DNA of 64,000 nt. Source: JAPPLB01 sp965218555 (GTDB lineage: Bacteria > Acidobacteriota > Terriglobia > Bryobacterales > UBA6623). Positions 34,517 through 45,100 of the stretch are shown one piece after another (within the stretch, counting starts at the first letter, position 1; each line of letters begins with the position of its first letter). Made by a program: the position numbers and the translations under genes. The notes below the pieces were generated by a model. The model made no database searches, had not been told where the DNA came from, and saw only the letters and a program-made list of their open reading frames with translations. The stretch spans positions 5,146,001 through 5,210,000 of the forward strand of contig OZ244625.1 of assembly GCA_965218555.1 (NCBI GenBank), read 5' to 3'.

Positions 34517-35094
34517 TAGCGAAGACGGTCGTACTGCTCGGGAAGGTCGATGTCGCAGAGAACCCCCGGGTCATCCACGTCCACGAACAACGTTTCAGCA
34601 CGATGCGATCGAATCACATCTTTCGCCGATGACTCGGGACCGAGTGCGAGGATCTCGTCAAGCACCGAACGCCTGAGAATCACCGGATGGCCGCGGCGGC
34701 CGCCGTGGCGGGGAATGGCGATGAGCGATTTTGTCTTCTCCCACTCGCCGATGAGGAGCTCGACCGTCTTCTCGGCCACGGCCGGGTGATCGACCAACGT
34801 GAAAAGCGCCGCTTCCGCCTCGGCCGGCAGCGCACGGATTCCCGCCTGGAGCGACGTCAGCATCCCAGCCTTGTAGTTCGCGTTCACGACCACCCGGGGG
34901 CCGTCGGGAACCACTTGCCGAATGGTTTCCGCATGATGGCCGAGGACGACAACGAGAGGTTCGACGCGCGGTGCGAGCAGCGCGATGATGCGCCCCAGGA
35001 AGGTCGTTCGGCGGAACTCGAGCAAGGCCTTGTCACGGCCCATGCGTCGAGACTCACCGGCGGAGAGGATGATGCCGGCGGGCTTGCTGCTCAA
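34516..35094 (-). CDS. MocA/MobA-like molybdenum cofactor nucleotidyltransferase
   Basis: The 192-residue protein starts SKPAGIILSAGESRRMGRDK, the nucleotide-binding LAAG.S.RMG.DK-type motif. It continues with VVVNANYKAGMLTSLQAGIR and the metal-site TLVDHPAV (D in place of the usual DQP). PRHGGRRGHPVIL supplies the substrate loop. MocA makes molybdopterin cytosine dinucleotide for xanthine-dehydrogenase-type enzymes. It follows the XdhC gene with a 3-bp gap, which supports that role, although no hydroxylase subunits are in the window. Confidence 0.88.
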   Translation of the reverse strand: MSSKPAGIILSAGESRRMGRDKALLEFRRTTFLGRIIALLAPRVEPLVVVLGHHAETIRQVVPDGPRVVVNANYKAGMLTSLQAGIRALPAEAEAALFTLVDHPAVAEKTVELLIGEWEKTKSLIAIPRHGGRRGHPVILRRSVLDEILALGPESSAKDVIRSHRAETLFVDVDDPGVLCDIDLPEQYDRLR

Positions 35095-35097
35095 GAC

Positions 35098-36027
35098 TCA
35101 GCTTTTTCGCAGCGACGGGAGTTTCGCCGGCAGCGGCTCAGCGGATGCGGCTGAGGAAGCTGCGGAGGCCTGGGGCGCGTGGATTTGCAACGCCTTCGGA
35201 ACGCCTTCGGCGAAGATCGATTTCGAGTTGGGGTTCCACGAATGGCCGGGGTTGCGGCGCCGTTCGATCATTTCGCTCACCACGGCGACGGCAATCTCCT
35301 CGGGCGTGATCGCCCCGATGTCGAAGCCCATCGGCGCGTGCAGACGGGAGAGCTGCTCGACGGGTATGCCTTCCTTGATGAGATGCTTGGCCACTTCGAG
35401 TGTCTTGCGCTTGCTGCCGATCATTCCGAGGTAACGGGCCGGCGTCGTCACCGCCCAGCGCAGCACGCGCATGTCATCGCGGTGACCGCGCGTAACGATG
35501 ATGATGTAACTCGCCTCGTTCACTTCCAGTTTCGGGAAGATGGTCTCGTAGTCGTCGGCATGTACTTCCGCGGCTTCGGGGAACCGCTCGCGGTTCGCGT
35601 ACGTTTCCCGGTCGTCAACGATCACCGTCCGGAAGCCGGCCAGCGTAGCGACTTTCGAGAGGCTCTTCGAGATGTGGCCCGCACCGCAGATGTAACAAGT
35701 AGGAATGGGGAGTACCGGTTCCACGTAAACGTTCAATTGCCCACCGCAGATGAGCCCCTGGTCGTAGGCGGCTTGCTGACCGAGGTTGAAGCTCAGCATA
35801 CGAGGTTTCTCGGTCTCCATCACCTCGCGGGCGGCGTTCCACACTTCGGCCTCGGTGCATCCCCCGCCGATGGTGCCGACCATCGAGCCATCCTCGCGGA
35901 CCAGCAGCTTCGCGCTCTGAAAACTGGGAATCGAGCCGGCTACCTCGACGATCGTCGCCATGGCGGCCTTCTTGCCCGATCGCCGCAGGTGCACAAGCTC
36001 TTCGTAGACGTCTGTAGGACGGCCCAT
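35098..36027 (-). CDS. XdhC/CoxF family molybdenum hydroxylase maturation protein
   Basis: The ATG at 36027 gives 309 residues. The N-terminal XdhC domain reads KKAAMATIVEVAGSIPSFQS and VGTIGGGCTEAEVWNAAREV. The C-terminal Rossmann domain reads CYICGAGHISKSLSKVATLA, VIVDDRETYANRERFPEA, ending HAPMGFDIGAITPEEIAVAV. These proteins bind and sulfurate the cofactor before insertion. The C-terminal tail is Ala/Ser-rich and not conserved. It forms an operon with the MocA-like gene and is divergent from the oxidoreductase gene, with an 80-bp gap. Confidence 0.9.
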   Translation of the reverse strand: MGRPTDVYEELVHLRRSGKKAAMATIVEVAGSIPSFQSAKLLVREDGSMVGTIGGGCTEAEVWNAAREVMETEKPRMLSFNLGQQAAYDQGLICGGQLNVYVEPVLPIPTCYICGAGHISKSLSKVATLAGFRTVIVDDRETYANRERFPEAAEVHADDYETIFPKLEVNEASYIIIVTRGHRDDMRVLRWAVTTPARYLGMIGSKRKTLEVAKHLIKEGIPVEQLSRLHAPMGFDIGAITPEEIAVAVVSEMIERRRNPGHSWNPNSKSIFAEGVPKALQIHAPQASAASSAASAEPLPAKLPSLRKS

Positions 36028-36106
36028 AACGTTGTCGCTCGAAGGCTCATTATAATACGGGGCTGTTTTCGATCCGTCGTTTCCCCCAACAGCCGAGGTG
36101 AGTCCC

Positions 36107-37141
36107 ATGAAGGCCGTTCGCATCCACGAGCACGGTGGTCCGGAAGTTCTCCGCTACGAGGATGCGCCTGAGCCCGCCTTGCGCGCCGATGAGGTGCTCA
36201 TCAAGGTCGGGGCGTGCGGGCTGAATCACCTCGACCTGTTCGTCCGAGGCGGCCTGCCGGGACTGAAGCTCGACATGCCCCACATCCTGGGCAGCGACGC
36301 CGCCGGCGAAATCGTCGAAGTCGGCGGCGCCTGCGATTCCGCCAAGGTCGGGGACCGCGTACTGATCGCGCCGGGGAAGAGTTCGCGCCGAGGGGCGATG
36401 GCGGCTGCCGGCCTCGACAACCTCAGCCGGGACTACGGGCTGTTCGGCTATCAATACACGGGGCTGAACTCGGAATACGTTGCCGTACCCGAAGTGAACG
36501 CGCTTCTCATTCCCGGTGGCTTGAACTACGCGGAAGCGGCGTCGATCCCGCTTGTCTTTCTCACCGCGTGGCACATGCTGGTCGGCATCGCGAAGATCAA
36601 GATGCTCGAAGACGTGCTGATCATCGGCGCAAGCTCCGGTGTGGGAATCGCCGCCGTGCAGATCGCCAAGCTGTTCCACTGCCGCGTGATCGCCACGGCA
36701 GGCGGCGAAGAGAAGATGGCGAAAGCGAAAGAACTGGGCGCCGACCACGTCATCGACCACTATCGGCAGGACATCCGCGCCGAGGTGAGAGCGATCACCC
36801 GAAAACGCGGTGTCGATATCGTTTTCGAGCACGTCGGTCAAGCCACCTGGAAGCATTCCGCTGCGAGTCTGGCGCATCACGGACGCCTGGTGACCTGCGG
36901 CGCCACCACAGGCGGCGAAGTCGGCCTGAGCGTAAGTCATCTCTTTTTCCGCCAGTTGTCGCTGCACGGCTCGTTCATGGGGACCCTGGGTGAGCTGTAC
37001 GAGGTCCTTCGGTTTTTCGATCGGGGTCTGCTGAAGCCCGTCGTCGACAAGGTGTTCCCGCTCTCCGAACTTCGCGCCGCCCACGAGCACCTGGAAAACA
37101 AGCGGCAGTTCGGAAAGGTAGTGGCAACGCCGTCCATCTGA
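36107..37141 (+). CDS. MDR-family zinc-type alcohol dehydrogenase/quinone oxidoreductase
   Basis: The ATG at 36107 follows GAGGTGA at 5 nt; the in-frame GTG at 36098 lies within that site. The 344-residue protein starts MKAVRIHEHGGPEVLRYEDA. It has the catalytic-domain segment CGLNHLDLFVRGGLPGLKLD, MPHILGSDAAGEIVEVGG and the NADPH-binding ASSGVGIAAVQIAKL. The structural zinc Cys cluster is replaced by a loop (KSSRRGAMAAAGLDNLSRDY), so it is closer to zinc-free quinone oxidoreductases. The substrate is unknown. Confidence 0.9.
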   Translation: MKAVRIHEHGGPEVLRYEDAPEPALRADEVLIKVGACGLNHLDLFVRGGLPGLKLDMPHILGSDAAGEIVEVGGACDSAKVGDRVLIAPGKSSRRGAMAAAGLDNLSRDYGLFGYQYTGLNSEYVAVPEVNALLIPGGLNYAEAASIPLVFLTAWHMLVGIAKIKMLEDVLIIGASSGVGIAAVQIAKLFHCRVIATAGGEEKMAKAKELGADHVIDHYRQDIRAEVRAITRKRGVDIVFEHVGQATWKHSAASLAHHGRLVTCGATTGGEVGLSVSHLFFRQLSLHGSFMGTLGELYEVLRFFDRGLLKPVVDKVFPLSELRAAHEHLENKRQFGKVVATPSI

Positions 37142-37248
37142 TCCTGCTTTTCCTTTGTGAACAGCAGAGGCCAGGCAAACAGCAGGCCGGCGCTGCTACA
37201 TGGCTTATTCTCTCATGTTCCCCAGACAAGACAGGGACACCGGGCGCT

Positions 37249-40200
37249 CTATTCCTGAGACATCCTCTCAGCCAACGGCACCACCGGCAGGGTCGTGAAG
37301 ATGCGGGTGTCGGGGTCCATTTCCAGGGCCACGGCGCTGAACAGCCCCTCCCCGACTGCATCGCAGCGCACCGACCCCGCGAAGTCGGACGTATCGGCGG
37401 CGGGGAATCGCCCGTCGATGAGCCAGGACGTCTGCCCGTTGGCCTCCAGAGGGATACTCACCGAGTCGCGCAGCACGCCCTCTCGCAGCAATGCGCACCG
37501 CACCAACTCCGGACTCGATTCCAGGTTGTGGATCGCCACCCCCGTGTTGATTCCTCCCTCCCGGCGGCGCACCGGGAAGATGGCGTCGCTGAGGGGTGGG
37601 CCGGGCCCCACCACGGCCACGCCGACGTGGGGGAGGTCAAAGCGCAGCATCCCGCCGATGGGACCCTCCGAGACCACCTTCACCGATCCGCTCACCAGCG
37701 CCCCGCGCCCGTGGGTCGAGACCGTGAGTACTCCCAGCGGTTCCATCTCCGTCCGGACCGTTAAACCTCCGTCTTCTTGCACCTCCAGATCGCCCGTAAC
37801 GTCCACCAACGATGCGGCGGCAATCGGATTGCCCTCGGTGTCGTAGAAGTAGAGGGCGGGGCGGGGCGGGGCGGAGGGATGGCCGTATGAAAGGGGGTGG
37901 GCGCGGGACCGCTCCGCTGGGTGGATACATTCACGAACACCAGATCGGAGGTGGCGCCATCCCCATTGGCGAAATGCGCAAAGTCCAGGGCCGCCGCCCC
38001 GCCTCCGGCGAGCCGGTTTACCGGAAACAGCGGCAGGGTGATGAAGATGCGGGCGCCGGGGTCCATTTCCAGGGCCACGGCGCTGAACAGCCCCTCCCCG
38101 ACTGCATCGCAGCGCACCGACCCCGCGAAGTCGGACGTATCGGCGGCGGGGAACGCCTGGTCGATGGGCCAGGACGTCTGCCCGTTGGCCGCCAGAGGGA
38201 TCTCCACCTCTTCGAGCACAGCGCCGCCGCTCATCAATCGGCAGCTCACTTCCATCGCTTCCTCTCCCAGGTTGTGGACCGCGACCCCCGTGTTGAAGCC
38301 TCCCTCCCGGCGGCGCACCGGGAAGAGGGCGTCGCTGATGGGTGGGCCGGCCCCCACCACGGCCTCGCCGATGTCGGGGAAGTCAAAACGCAGCACCCCG
38401 CCGATGAGACCGTCCGAGACCACCTTCACCGATCCGCTCACCAGCTCGCCGCGCCCGTGGGTCGAGACCGTCAGTTCTCCCAGCGGTTCCATCGCCGTGC
38501 GGACCGTCAGCCCGCCGCCGTCCTCGGTGGCCTCCAGATCGTCCGTCACCTCTACCACCGAATCGGCGTCAATCGGATCGCCTTGCTGATCGGAAAAGTA
38601 CAGAATGGGCTGGATCGGTTGGGTCCCCACATTCACGAGCACGACCTCGGAAGTGATGTCTTCGCCATTGGCGAAATGCGCGAAGTCCAGGGTGGACACT
38701 TCCGGTTCCGGCGCCATCGGGGTCGCCTCGACGCGGTTGGAAGCAAAGCTCTGGCCAACGCGGTTCACCGCCCGCACCTCGAAGACGTAGGTGGTGTCGT
38801 TGTCAAGGCCGCTGACGGTATGGGTGGTGTTGGTGGAACCGGTCGATATCCAGGGGTTCATCCGGTCGATGCGGTACTCGTATTCGCTGATCTCCGCGCC
38901 GCCGTCTCTCTCCGGAGCGTCCCAGCTCAGCACGACCTCACCGTCCCCGCCGACCGCCGTCAGGTTCCAAGGAGCGGAGGGCGCTGTTGTGCGGCTGCCG
39001 CCGCCTCCCCCGCCTCCAAAGCCAAAGCCACCTCCGCCTGGCGGCGGGGGAGGAGGTGGGGGTGGGGGAGGGGGTGACGAGTCACGCTCGAAGACCCAGG
39101 GGCGGGCCTGCTTGATCGCCAGGATATCCTCGCTGGTGATCTTGAACTCGATTTCCATGGCGAACTGTTCATCGGGTGCGGGGTTGTACAGCCCTGCAAA
39201 GTGGTCATGGATCACGGCGAGGTGCCTGCGCAACTGATCGATTTGCACGTCACTCATCAGGAGTTTCCCTCGGTCTACCAGGTTGGAGAAGGCAAGGACA
39301 GTGTAACCATCAGTATCTCGACTCAACAGGAGTTCCTCGGGCACCGAGTGAGCTTCGGGATTGGTGACCAGATCCTCACCGAGCTGCGTGTTGACGTAGT
39401 AGTACCCGGCCCAGCCGCGGATAGGATCAAAACTCACCGCAACCCCGTTGGCCAACTCGTCGGAGTAGTTGGGATGCACCAGTACCCCCATCTTCGCCGC
39501 CAGGTGATCGATGCGATGGAACTCCCGCTCGGTGAAGGCGCGGAAGGTCCACAGGCTGGCGAACACCTGTTTGAGGGATTTGTCGATGCCGTCCTCCTCC
39601 GTCTCGTCCGGGTCTTGGGTCTTGGAGTCGTACAGGCCCGCGCCGTTGAACCCCGGCAGATCTTCGTTGTTGGTGCTCGACCGGTAGCGCAGGGATTGCC
39701 CTTCGGGATATGTCGCGTGCATGGCGGTCAGGGCATCGATGATCCACTGCGGCGTCTCCGCGTCCTTGATGTCGTCGCGCAGATCATCGAGCCTGTCATC
39801 CTGGACCTCGAAGTCCGTCTGGAAGTCCTCGTTTGCCAGCATGGTTTCAATGCGGGTATAGAAATCGTGGGCCTTCATGAACTCGTCGTAGAAATAAAAC
39901 GGGATCGCAAACCCGTCGGGAACCGTTCCCGCTGGAAAACCCAGTTTCCCCAGCACAGCCACGTTGGCCGCCTTGACTCCGAACGCCTTCCAGTCCGCGA
40001 AGCCGATCTCGCTGAGGGGCGTGATCCCAGTGACCGAGAGGTCGCGCTCCGGTGTCTGGGGCTGGGCGGGCCTGGACAACTCGTAGTGGGCCTCGACTTC
40101 CTCGGGAGTGGCGGCGCGCAGACTCCAATCCCTCCCGGTCACCTCGTAGCGGACGAAGCCGCCGAGGAGGGGCGCGGTGTCAGGATAGTCGAGGACGTCG

Positions 40201-41423
40201 CGGATATAGGCATTGGGGATGCCGTTCTGGACGGCCCGCAGGTTGACGTGCGAGAGCGGGGTCTGGGGAACGGTGGTGATGATGCCGGCCACGCGGGGCA
40301 ACTCGTTGGGCAGCGCCTCGTAGATCACGATGTTGCGGGGGTGGGGACGGTCGTCCGGCTCCAGGACCTGCAACAGGCCGTACCCCTCCCCCAGGTTCAA
40401 CGCCAGGAAGCCGGTTTCAGGGTAGAGATCGTCCTCGAACAAGGGATTGAGGCGGGATGCCTCGTAGAGCGCCAACTCGTGCTGGTAGGCCGGAAGCACG
40501 AAGTTTGGAATGTGCAAGGCGAGGTTGTCATCGAACAGTGGCATGCTGGCGGCGAGCAGTGTATAGGTGCGCGCATCAAGGCTGAAGGAGGGTGATCCTT
40601 CTTCCAGCCAGTAGTAGTAGAGTCCCAGGGTGCCACCAGGGGCAACAAGTTGCGGGTCATAGACTATAGAACCGACGATCACGTTGCCCTGCTCAAGCCC
40701 TACAGCATCCAGGAAGGATTGGTGGACCGGGTGCGTGGTGGTGTTCATGAAGTAGACGCCCGGGGTGGCGGTGTTCCAGCCTAGCAGAATGAACTTGAGG
40801 TGCAATTTTTCGCCGCTGGAATGGTAGGAGAGCCTCTCGAATGTTCCCCGCTCGGGAACGGCCACGGTGCCATCGCTATATTCGATGACGGGGGCAGGGT
40901 TCACCGGGCTCATGCCCACAGGATCGCCCAGCTCAGTTATGTCGTCGACACAGTCGCGGTCGACGTCGGCCGGGTCGGCGACGAGGTACTTCTCCACCCG
41001 GTAGCGATCCTTGGACAGCGCCTGCACATTCTCGGCCAGCGTGGTCGTGCCCGCTGCGCCCTTCTTCACCAGAACTGGGATCTTCACCTCAGTACCGTCC
41101 ACATCGTGCCTCACATAGAGCACGAAGTAATCCGCAGTCGTGGACTCGACCGCGATGGGAACGGCCCCAATCTCTATCGCCGTCGGCGTTGGATTATATA
41201 AACCGTCTCCGGAACACGGCTCAGGGTCGCTCTGCCCCTCGACCGTGGCCGGGAACAGCGACACCAGCACTACGACAGTAACCGCCGCGAAGACGGTGGG
41301 CAGGCCCGCCGACACGGTGGCGAGAAAGCCAAGGAGGGTCCGTCCGCACCCTGAACAGGCGGCGGAAAACATGCTAGGACGACAGTGATTTAGGGTGACG
41401 GGGTGCCGCATATCATTCGCCAT
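37249..41423 (-). CDS. giant secreted GWD/PPDK-like dikinase-region protein 1, frame-shifted near the C-terminus
   Basis: The protein has about 1390 residues if the shift at 37854-37873 is ignored. A signal region (LLGFLATVSAGLPTVFAAVT) is followed by a calcium-loop-like DPADVDRDCVDDITELG. A swivelling-domain-like GIITTVPQTPLSHVNLRAVQ with a candidate phospho-His is near residue 393. An ATP-grasp PPDK_N region has LRYRSSTNNEDLPGFNGAGL near 581, SLKQVFASLWTFRAFTE and MEIEFKITSEDILAIKQARP near 763. Then come a poly-Pro/Gly linker, one Fn3 domain and two C-terminal modules opening LDFAHFANG. The His-before-ATP-grasp order is that of glucan water dikinases, but this protein appears exported. At 37854-37873 the second module leaves frame. 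Confidence 0.75.
37854..37873 (+). repeat. (GGGCG)4 pentamer tract causing a frameshift
   Basis: Four exact GGGCG units lie inside the second C-terminal module of secreted protein 1. With four units the frame runs into RPAPPSTSTTP; with three units it reads PPPRPALYFYDT, matching PSRPAIYFYDT in protein 2. The tract length therefore decides whether the C-terminal 200 residues are made. Confidence 0.85.
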
Positions 41424-41456
41424 AACCCGATAGCAGATTCGACCTGATTGAAGGAT

Positions 41457-41540
41457 CTAGCTGGCCTTGACCCGCCCGGTGATGGCCTCGCGCAAGCCTT
41501 CCAGCAGCCCTTCGAGGTGCGCCATGCGCTCCCGCAGTTT
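41457..41540 (-). pseudogene. 3' relic of a small coiled-coil membrane gene
   Basis: The last 27 codons read LRERMAHLEGLLEGLREAIT, GRVKAS and a TAG. This matches the end of the intact gene at 46691-46966 (LRERMAKLEGLLEGLREAIT). The 5' part is replaced abruptly by the higA gene, whose TGA lies at the junction (41540-41542). Confidence 0.85.
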
Positions 41541-41806
41541 CACGCAGCCGCCTGCTTGCGCCTCTCCTGCGCCAAGTCATAGGCCGCCTGAAGACGCATC
41601 CAGTGATCCGCGTTGCTCCAACCGATGTTCTCCAGCGATAGCGCCATTCGTGGCGAGATTCCAAGACGTCCATTGAGCAGCCGCGACAGTGTGTTCCGCG
41701 CCACGTCGAGACGCTGGGCACACTCCGTCACAGTCCAGCCGACCTCTTCATCTTCCAGGATGTCTCGGATCATCTCGCCGGGATGTGGTGGGTCGTACAT
41801 AGGCAT
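41540..41806 (-). CDS. higA: HigA-family antitoxin (second higBA module)
   Basis: The 88-residue protein starts MPMYDPPHPGEMIRDILEDE. It has the HTH TVTECAQRLDVARNTLSRLL and LGISPRMALSLENIGWSNAD, HWMRLQAAYDL. It is about as related to the HigA at 31237 as separate families are, so it is probably an independent acquisition rather than a copy. Its last codon sits exactly where the coiled-coil relic begins. Confidence 0.93.
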   Translation of the reverse strand: MPMYDPPHPGEMIRDILEDEEVGWTVTECAQRLDVARNTLSRLLNGRLGISPRMALSLENIGWSNADHWMRLQAAYDLAQERRKQAAA

Positions 41807-41818
41807 GGATGCTTCCCC

Positions 41819-42091
41819 CTAGTGGTAGTCGATCAGGTCCACGTCCACCGCCTCGCCATCGGCGACGCGAAAGACGATTCTCCAGTTTCCTGAGACGCGC
41901 ACACTCCAGAGGCCGCGCCTGTCGCCCTTCAGCGGATGCAGCCGGTAGCCGGGTTGATCCAGGTCTGTCGGAGAAGACGCAACGGCCAGATCCGCCAGCA
42001 CGCGCCGGATGCGCCGCACATGGGCTGGGTTCAACCGGCGGCTGTCACCGCGCTCGAACAAGCGTCTCAATCCCGCGTGCGCTATCCGCAC
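41819..42091 (-). CDS. higB: HigB-family toxin (second higBA module)
   Basis: This 90-residue protein has a GTG start (MRIAHAGLRRLFERGDSRRL). It contains YRLHPLKGDRRGLWSVRVSG and NWRIVFRVADGEAVDVDLID, the HigB core with the end identical to that of the other HigB. It precedes higA by 12 bp. The upstream start region is short, with an in-frame stop a few codons before the GTG, so a few N-terminal residues may have been lost. Confidence 0.9.
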   Translation of the reverse strand: MRIAHAGLRRLFERGDSRRLNPAHVRRIRRVLADLAVASSPTDLDQPGYRLHPLKGDRRGLWSVRVSGNWRIVFRVADGEAVDVDLIDYH

Positions 42092-42157
42092 TGGCCCATT
42101 ATCGAATGCAACACTTCACGTTGCAAGCGGAACAGCACGATAAGCAGCTTTACCAGA

Positions 42158-45100
42158 CTATTCCGGGGGGGGGGGGCGGTCTACAAGTCCAACCGGCACC
42201 ACCGGCAGCGTGGTGAAGATGCGGTTGCCGGGGTCCATTTCCAGGGCCACGGCGGTAAACAGCCCCTCCCCGACCGCATCGCAGCGCACCGACCCCGCGA
42301 AGTCGGACGTATCGGCGGCGGGGAACGCCTGGTCGATGAGCCAGGCCGTCTGTCCGTTGGCCTCCAGAGGGATACTCACGGCGTCGAGTAGCACGCCCTC
42401 CCGCATCAAGTCGCACCGCAGCAGCCCCGCACTCGATTCCAGGTTGTGGAGCGCGACCCCTGTCGTGATTCCTCCCTCCTGGCGGCGCACCGGGAAGAGG
42501 GCGTCGCTGACGGCCGGGCTGGCTCCCACCCCGGCCACCCCGAGGGCGGGGTGCTCAAAGCGGAGCATCCCGCCGATGGGACCGTCCGAGACCACCCGCA
42601 CCGATCCCGACACCAGCGCCCCTCGCCCGTGGGTCGAGATCGTGAGCACTCCCAGCGGCTCCATCTCGGTCTGAATGGTTAGGCCGCCGTCCTCGGTGAC
42701 CTCCAGATCGCCCGTCACATCCACCACCGATGCGGGGGCCACGAGCGCGCCGCCGGTGTCGTAGAAATAAATAGCGGGACGGCTCGGAAGGATGGCCGTG
42801 TGAAAGGGGCTGAGGGGAGGACCGCTCGGCTGGGTCTCCAGGTTCACGAACACCAGATCGGTGATCCAGGTCCCATTGACGAAATGCGCAAAGTCCAGGA
42901 CCGTCTCCCCGCGCCTGCCTCCCGTGCGGTCCACCGGCACCACCGAAAGCGTGTTGAAGATACGCTGGGCGGCATCCATCTCCACGGCGATGGCGGTGAA
43001 CCGTCCCCTGCCGGGCGCGGTGCAGCGCACCGACCCCAGGAAGGCGGATGTATCGGTTGCGGTGAACGTGTCTTCGATGAACCAGGACGCCTGCCCGTTG
43101 GCCTCCAGATGAATCTCCGCCTCTTCGAGCGCGACGCCCCCGCTCATCAATCGGCAGCTCACCCCCATCGCTTCCTCTCCCAGGTTGTGAAGAGCCGCCG
43201 CCGTGCGGACTCCTCCCGCCTGGCGGCGCACCGGGAACAGGACATCCCGGACGGGTGAACTGGCTCCCACCCCGGCCACCCCGACCTCCGGGACGCTATA
43301 GCGCACCCCACCGCCGATGGGACCGTCGGAGAGGACCTTCACCGATCCCGACACCAGCTCGCCTTGCCCGTGGGTTGAAATCGTGAGTTCTCCCAGCGGC
43401 TCGATCGCCGTGCGGACCGTCAGCCCGCCGTCGTCCTGTTGGACCTCCAGATCGTCCGTCACCTCTACCACCGAATCGGCGTCAATCGGATCGCCTTGCT
43501 GATCGGAAAAGTACAGAATGGGCTGGATCGGTTGGGTCCCCACATTCACGAGCACGACCTCGGAAGTGATGCCCTCGCCATTGGCGAAATGCGCGAAGTC
43601 CAGGGTAAACACTTCCGGTTCCGGCGCCAGCGGCGTCGCCTCGACGCGGTTGGAAGCAAAGCTCTTGCCGATGCGGTTCACCGCCCGCACCTCGAAGACG
43701 TAGGTGGTGTCGTTGTCGAGGCCGCTGACCGTGTGGGTGGTGTCGGTGGAACCGGTCGATATCCAGGGGTTTCTCCGGTCGATGCGGTACTCGTAATCGC
43801 TGATCTCCGCGCCGCCGTCTCTGGCCGGAGCGTCCCAGCTCAGCACGACCTCACCGTCCCCGCCGACCGCCGTCAGGTTCTCCGGCGCGCTCGGCGCCGT
43901 TGTGCGGCTGCCTCCCCCACCGCCGCCGCTTGGCGGAGGTGGCGGGGGAGACGGAGGAGGAGACGGAGGAGGAGGAGGAGGCGTAACACCCGCGTCGCTG
44001 AACACCCAGGGGCGGGCCTGCTTGATCGCCAGGATGTTCTCGCTGGTAATCTTGAACTCGATTTCCATGGCGAACGGTTCGCCGGGCACGGGGTTGTACA
44101 GCCCCTCGAAATGCTCATGAATCACCTCAAGGTGTTGTCTCAACTGACGAAGTTGGTCGTCGCTCATGAGGAGTTGCCCCGGCGGCACCTGATTGGAGGT
44201 CCCAAGGACAGTGTAGGAACCGGACTTGTGTGCCAGGATCTCCTCCGGCAGCGAGTGCGCCTCGGGATTCGTTACCAGGTCCTCCCCGACCTGCGTATTG
44301 ACGTAGTAGCTCCCGTATCTGCCGTAGATGGGGTCGAAGCTGACCGCGACGCCGTTGGCCAACTCGTCGGAGAAGTTCGGATGCACCAGCACCCCCATCG
44401 CCGCCGCCAGGTAATCGATGCGATGAAACTCCCGCTCGGTGAAGGCCCGGAAGTTCCACAGGCTGGCGTAGACCTGCTTGAGGGATTTGTCGATGCCATC
44501 CTCCTCGGTCTCCTCGGGATGCTGTGTCTTCGAGTCGTACAGCCCCGCGCCGTTGAACCCCGGCAGATCTTCGTTGTTGGTGCTCGACCGGTAGCGCAGC
44601 GACTGCCCCTCGGGGAACGTCGCGTGCATCGTGGTCAGCGCCTCGGTGATCCACTCGGGCGTCGCCGCGTCCTTGATGGCCTTGCGCAGCTTCTTGAGTT
44701 CGTCCTCCTGGGTGTCGTAGTCCGACTGAAATTCGGGATCGGCCAGCATTTCCTCGATGTCGTCGTAGAACCCGTTGTGCTTCATGAACTCGTCGTAGAA
44801 ATAGAACGGGATCGCGAACCCGTCGGGCACGGTCCCCGCCCTAAACTCCAGCGTCCCCAGCACCGCGACGTTGGCCGCCTTGACGCCGAACGCCTTCCAG
44901 TCCGCGAAGCCGATATCGCTCAAGGGGGTGATCGACCTGACCGACAGGTCTCGCTGTGGTGTCTGTTCTGCGGTGGGCCGCGAAGACTCGTAGTAGGCCT
45001 CGACTTCCGCGCGGGTGGCGGCGCGCAGCTGCCAGCCGTCCTCGCTCACCGTGTAGTGGACGTAGCTGCCGAGAAGAGCATTGATGTCGGTCTTGTCGAG

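Noticed and set aside
13292..34676. Short frames such as MYLIVHRAHQASATKSWRSY in many places
   Set aside because: They are translations of the dispersed hairpin element and recur with every copy. They lack ribosome binding sites, and the element's structure explains the conservation.
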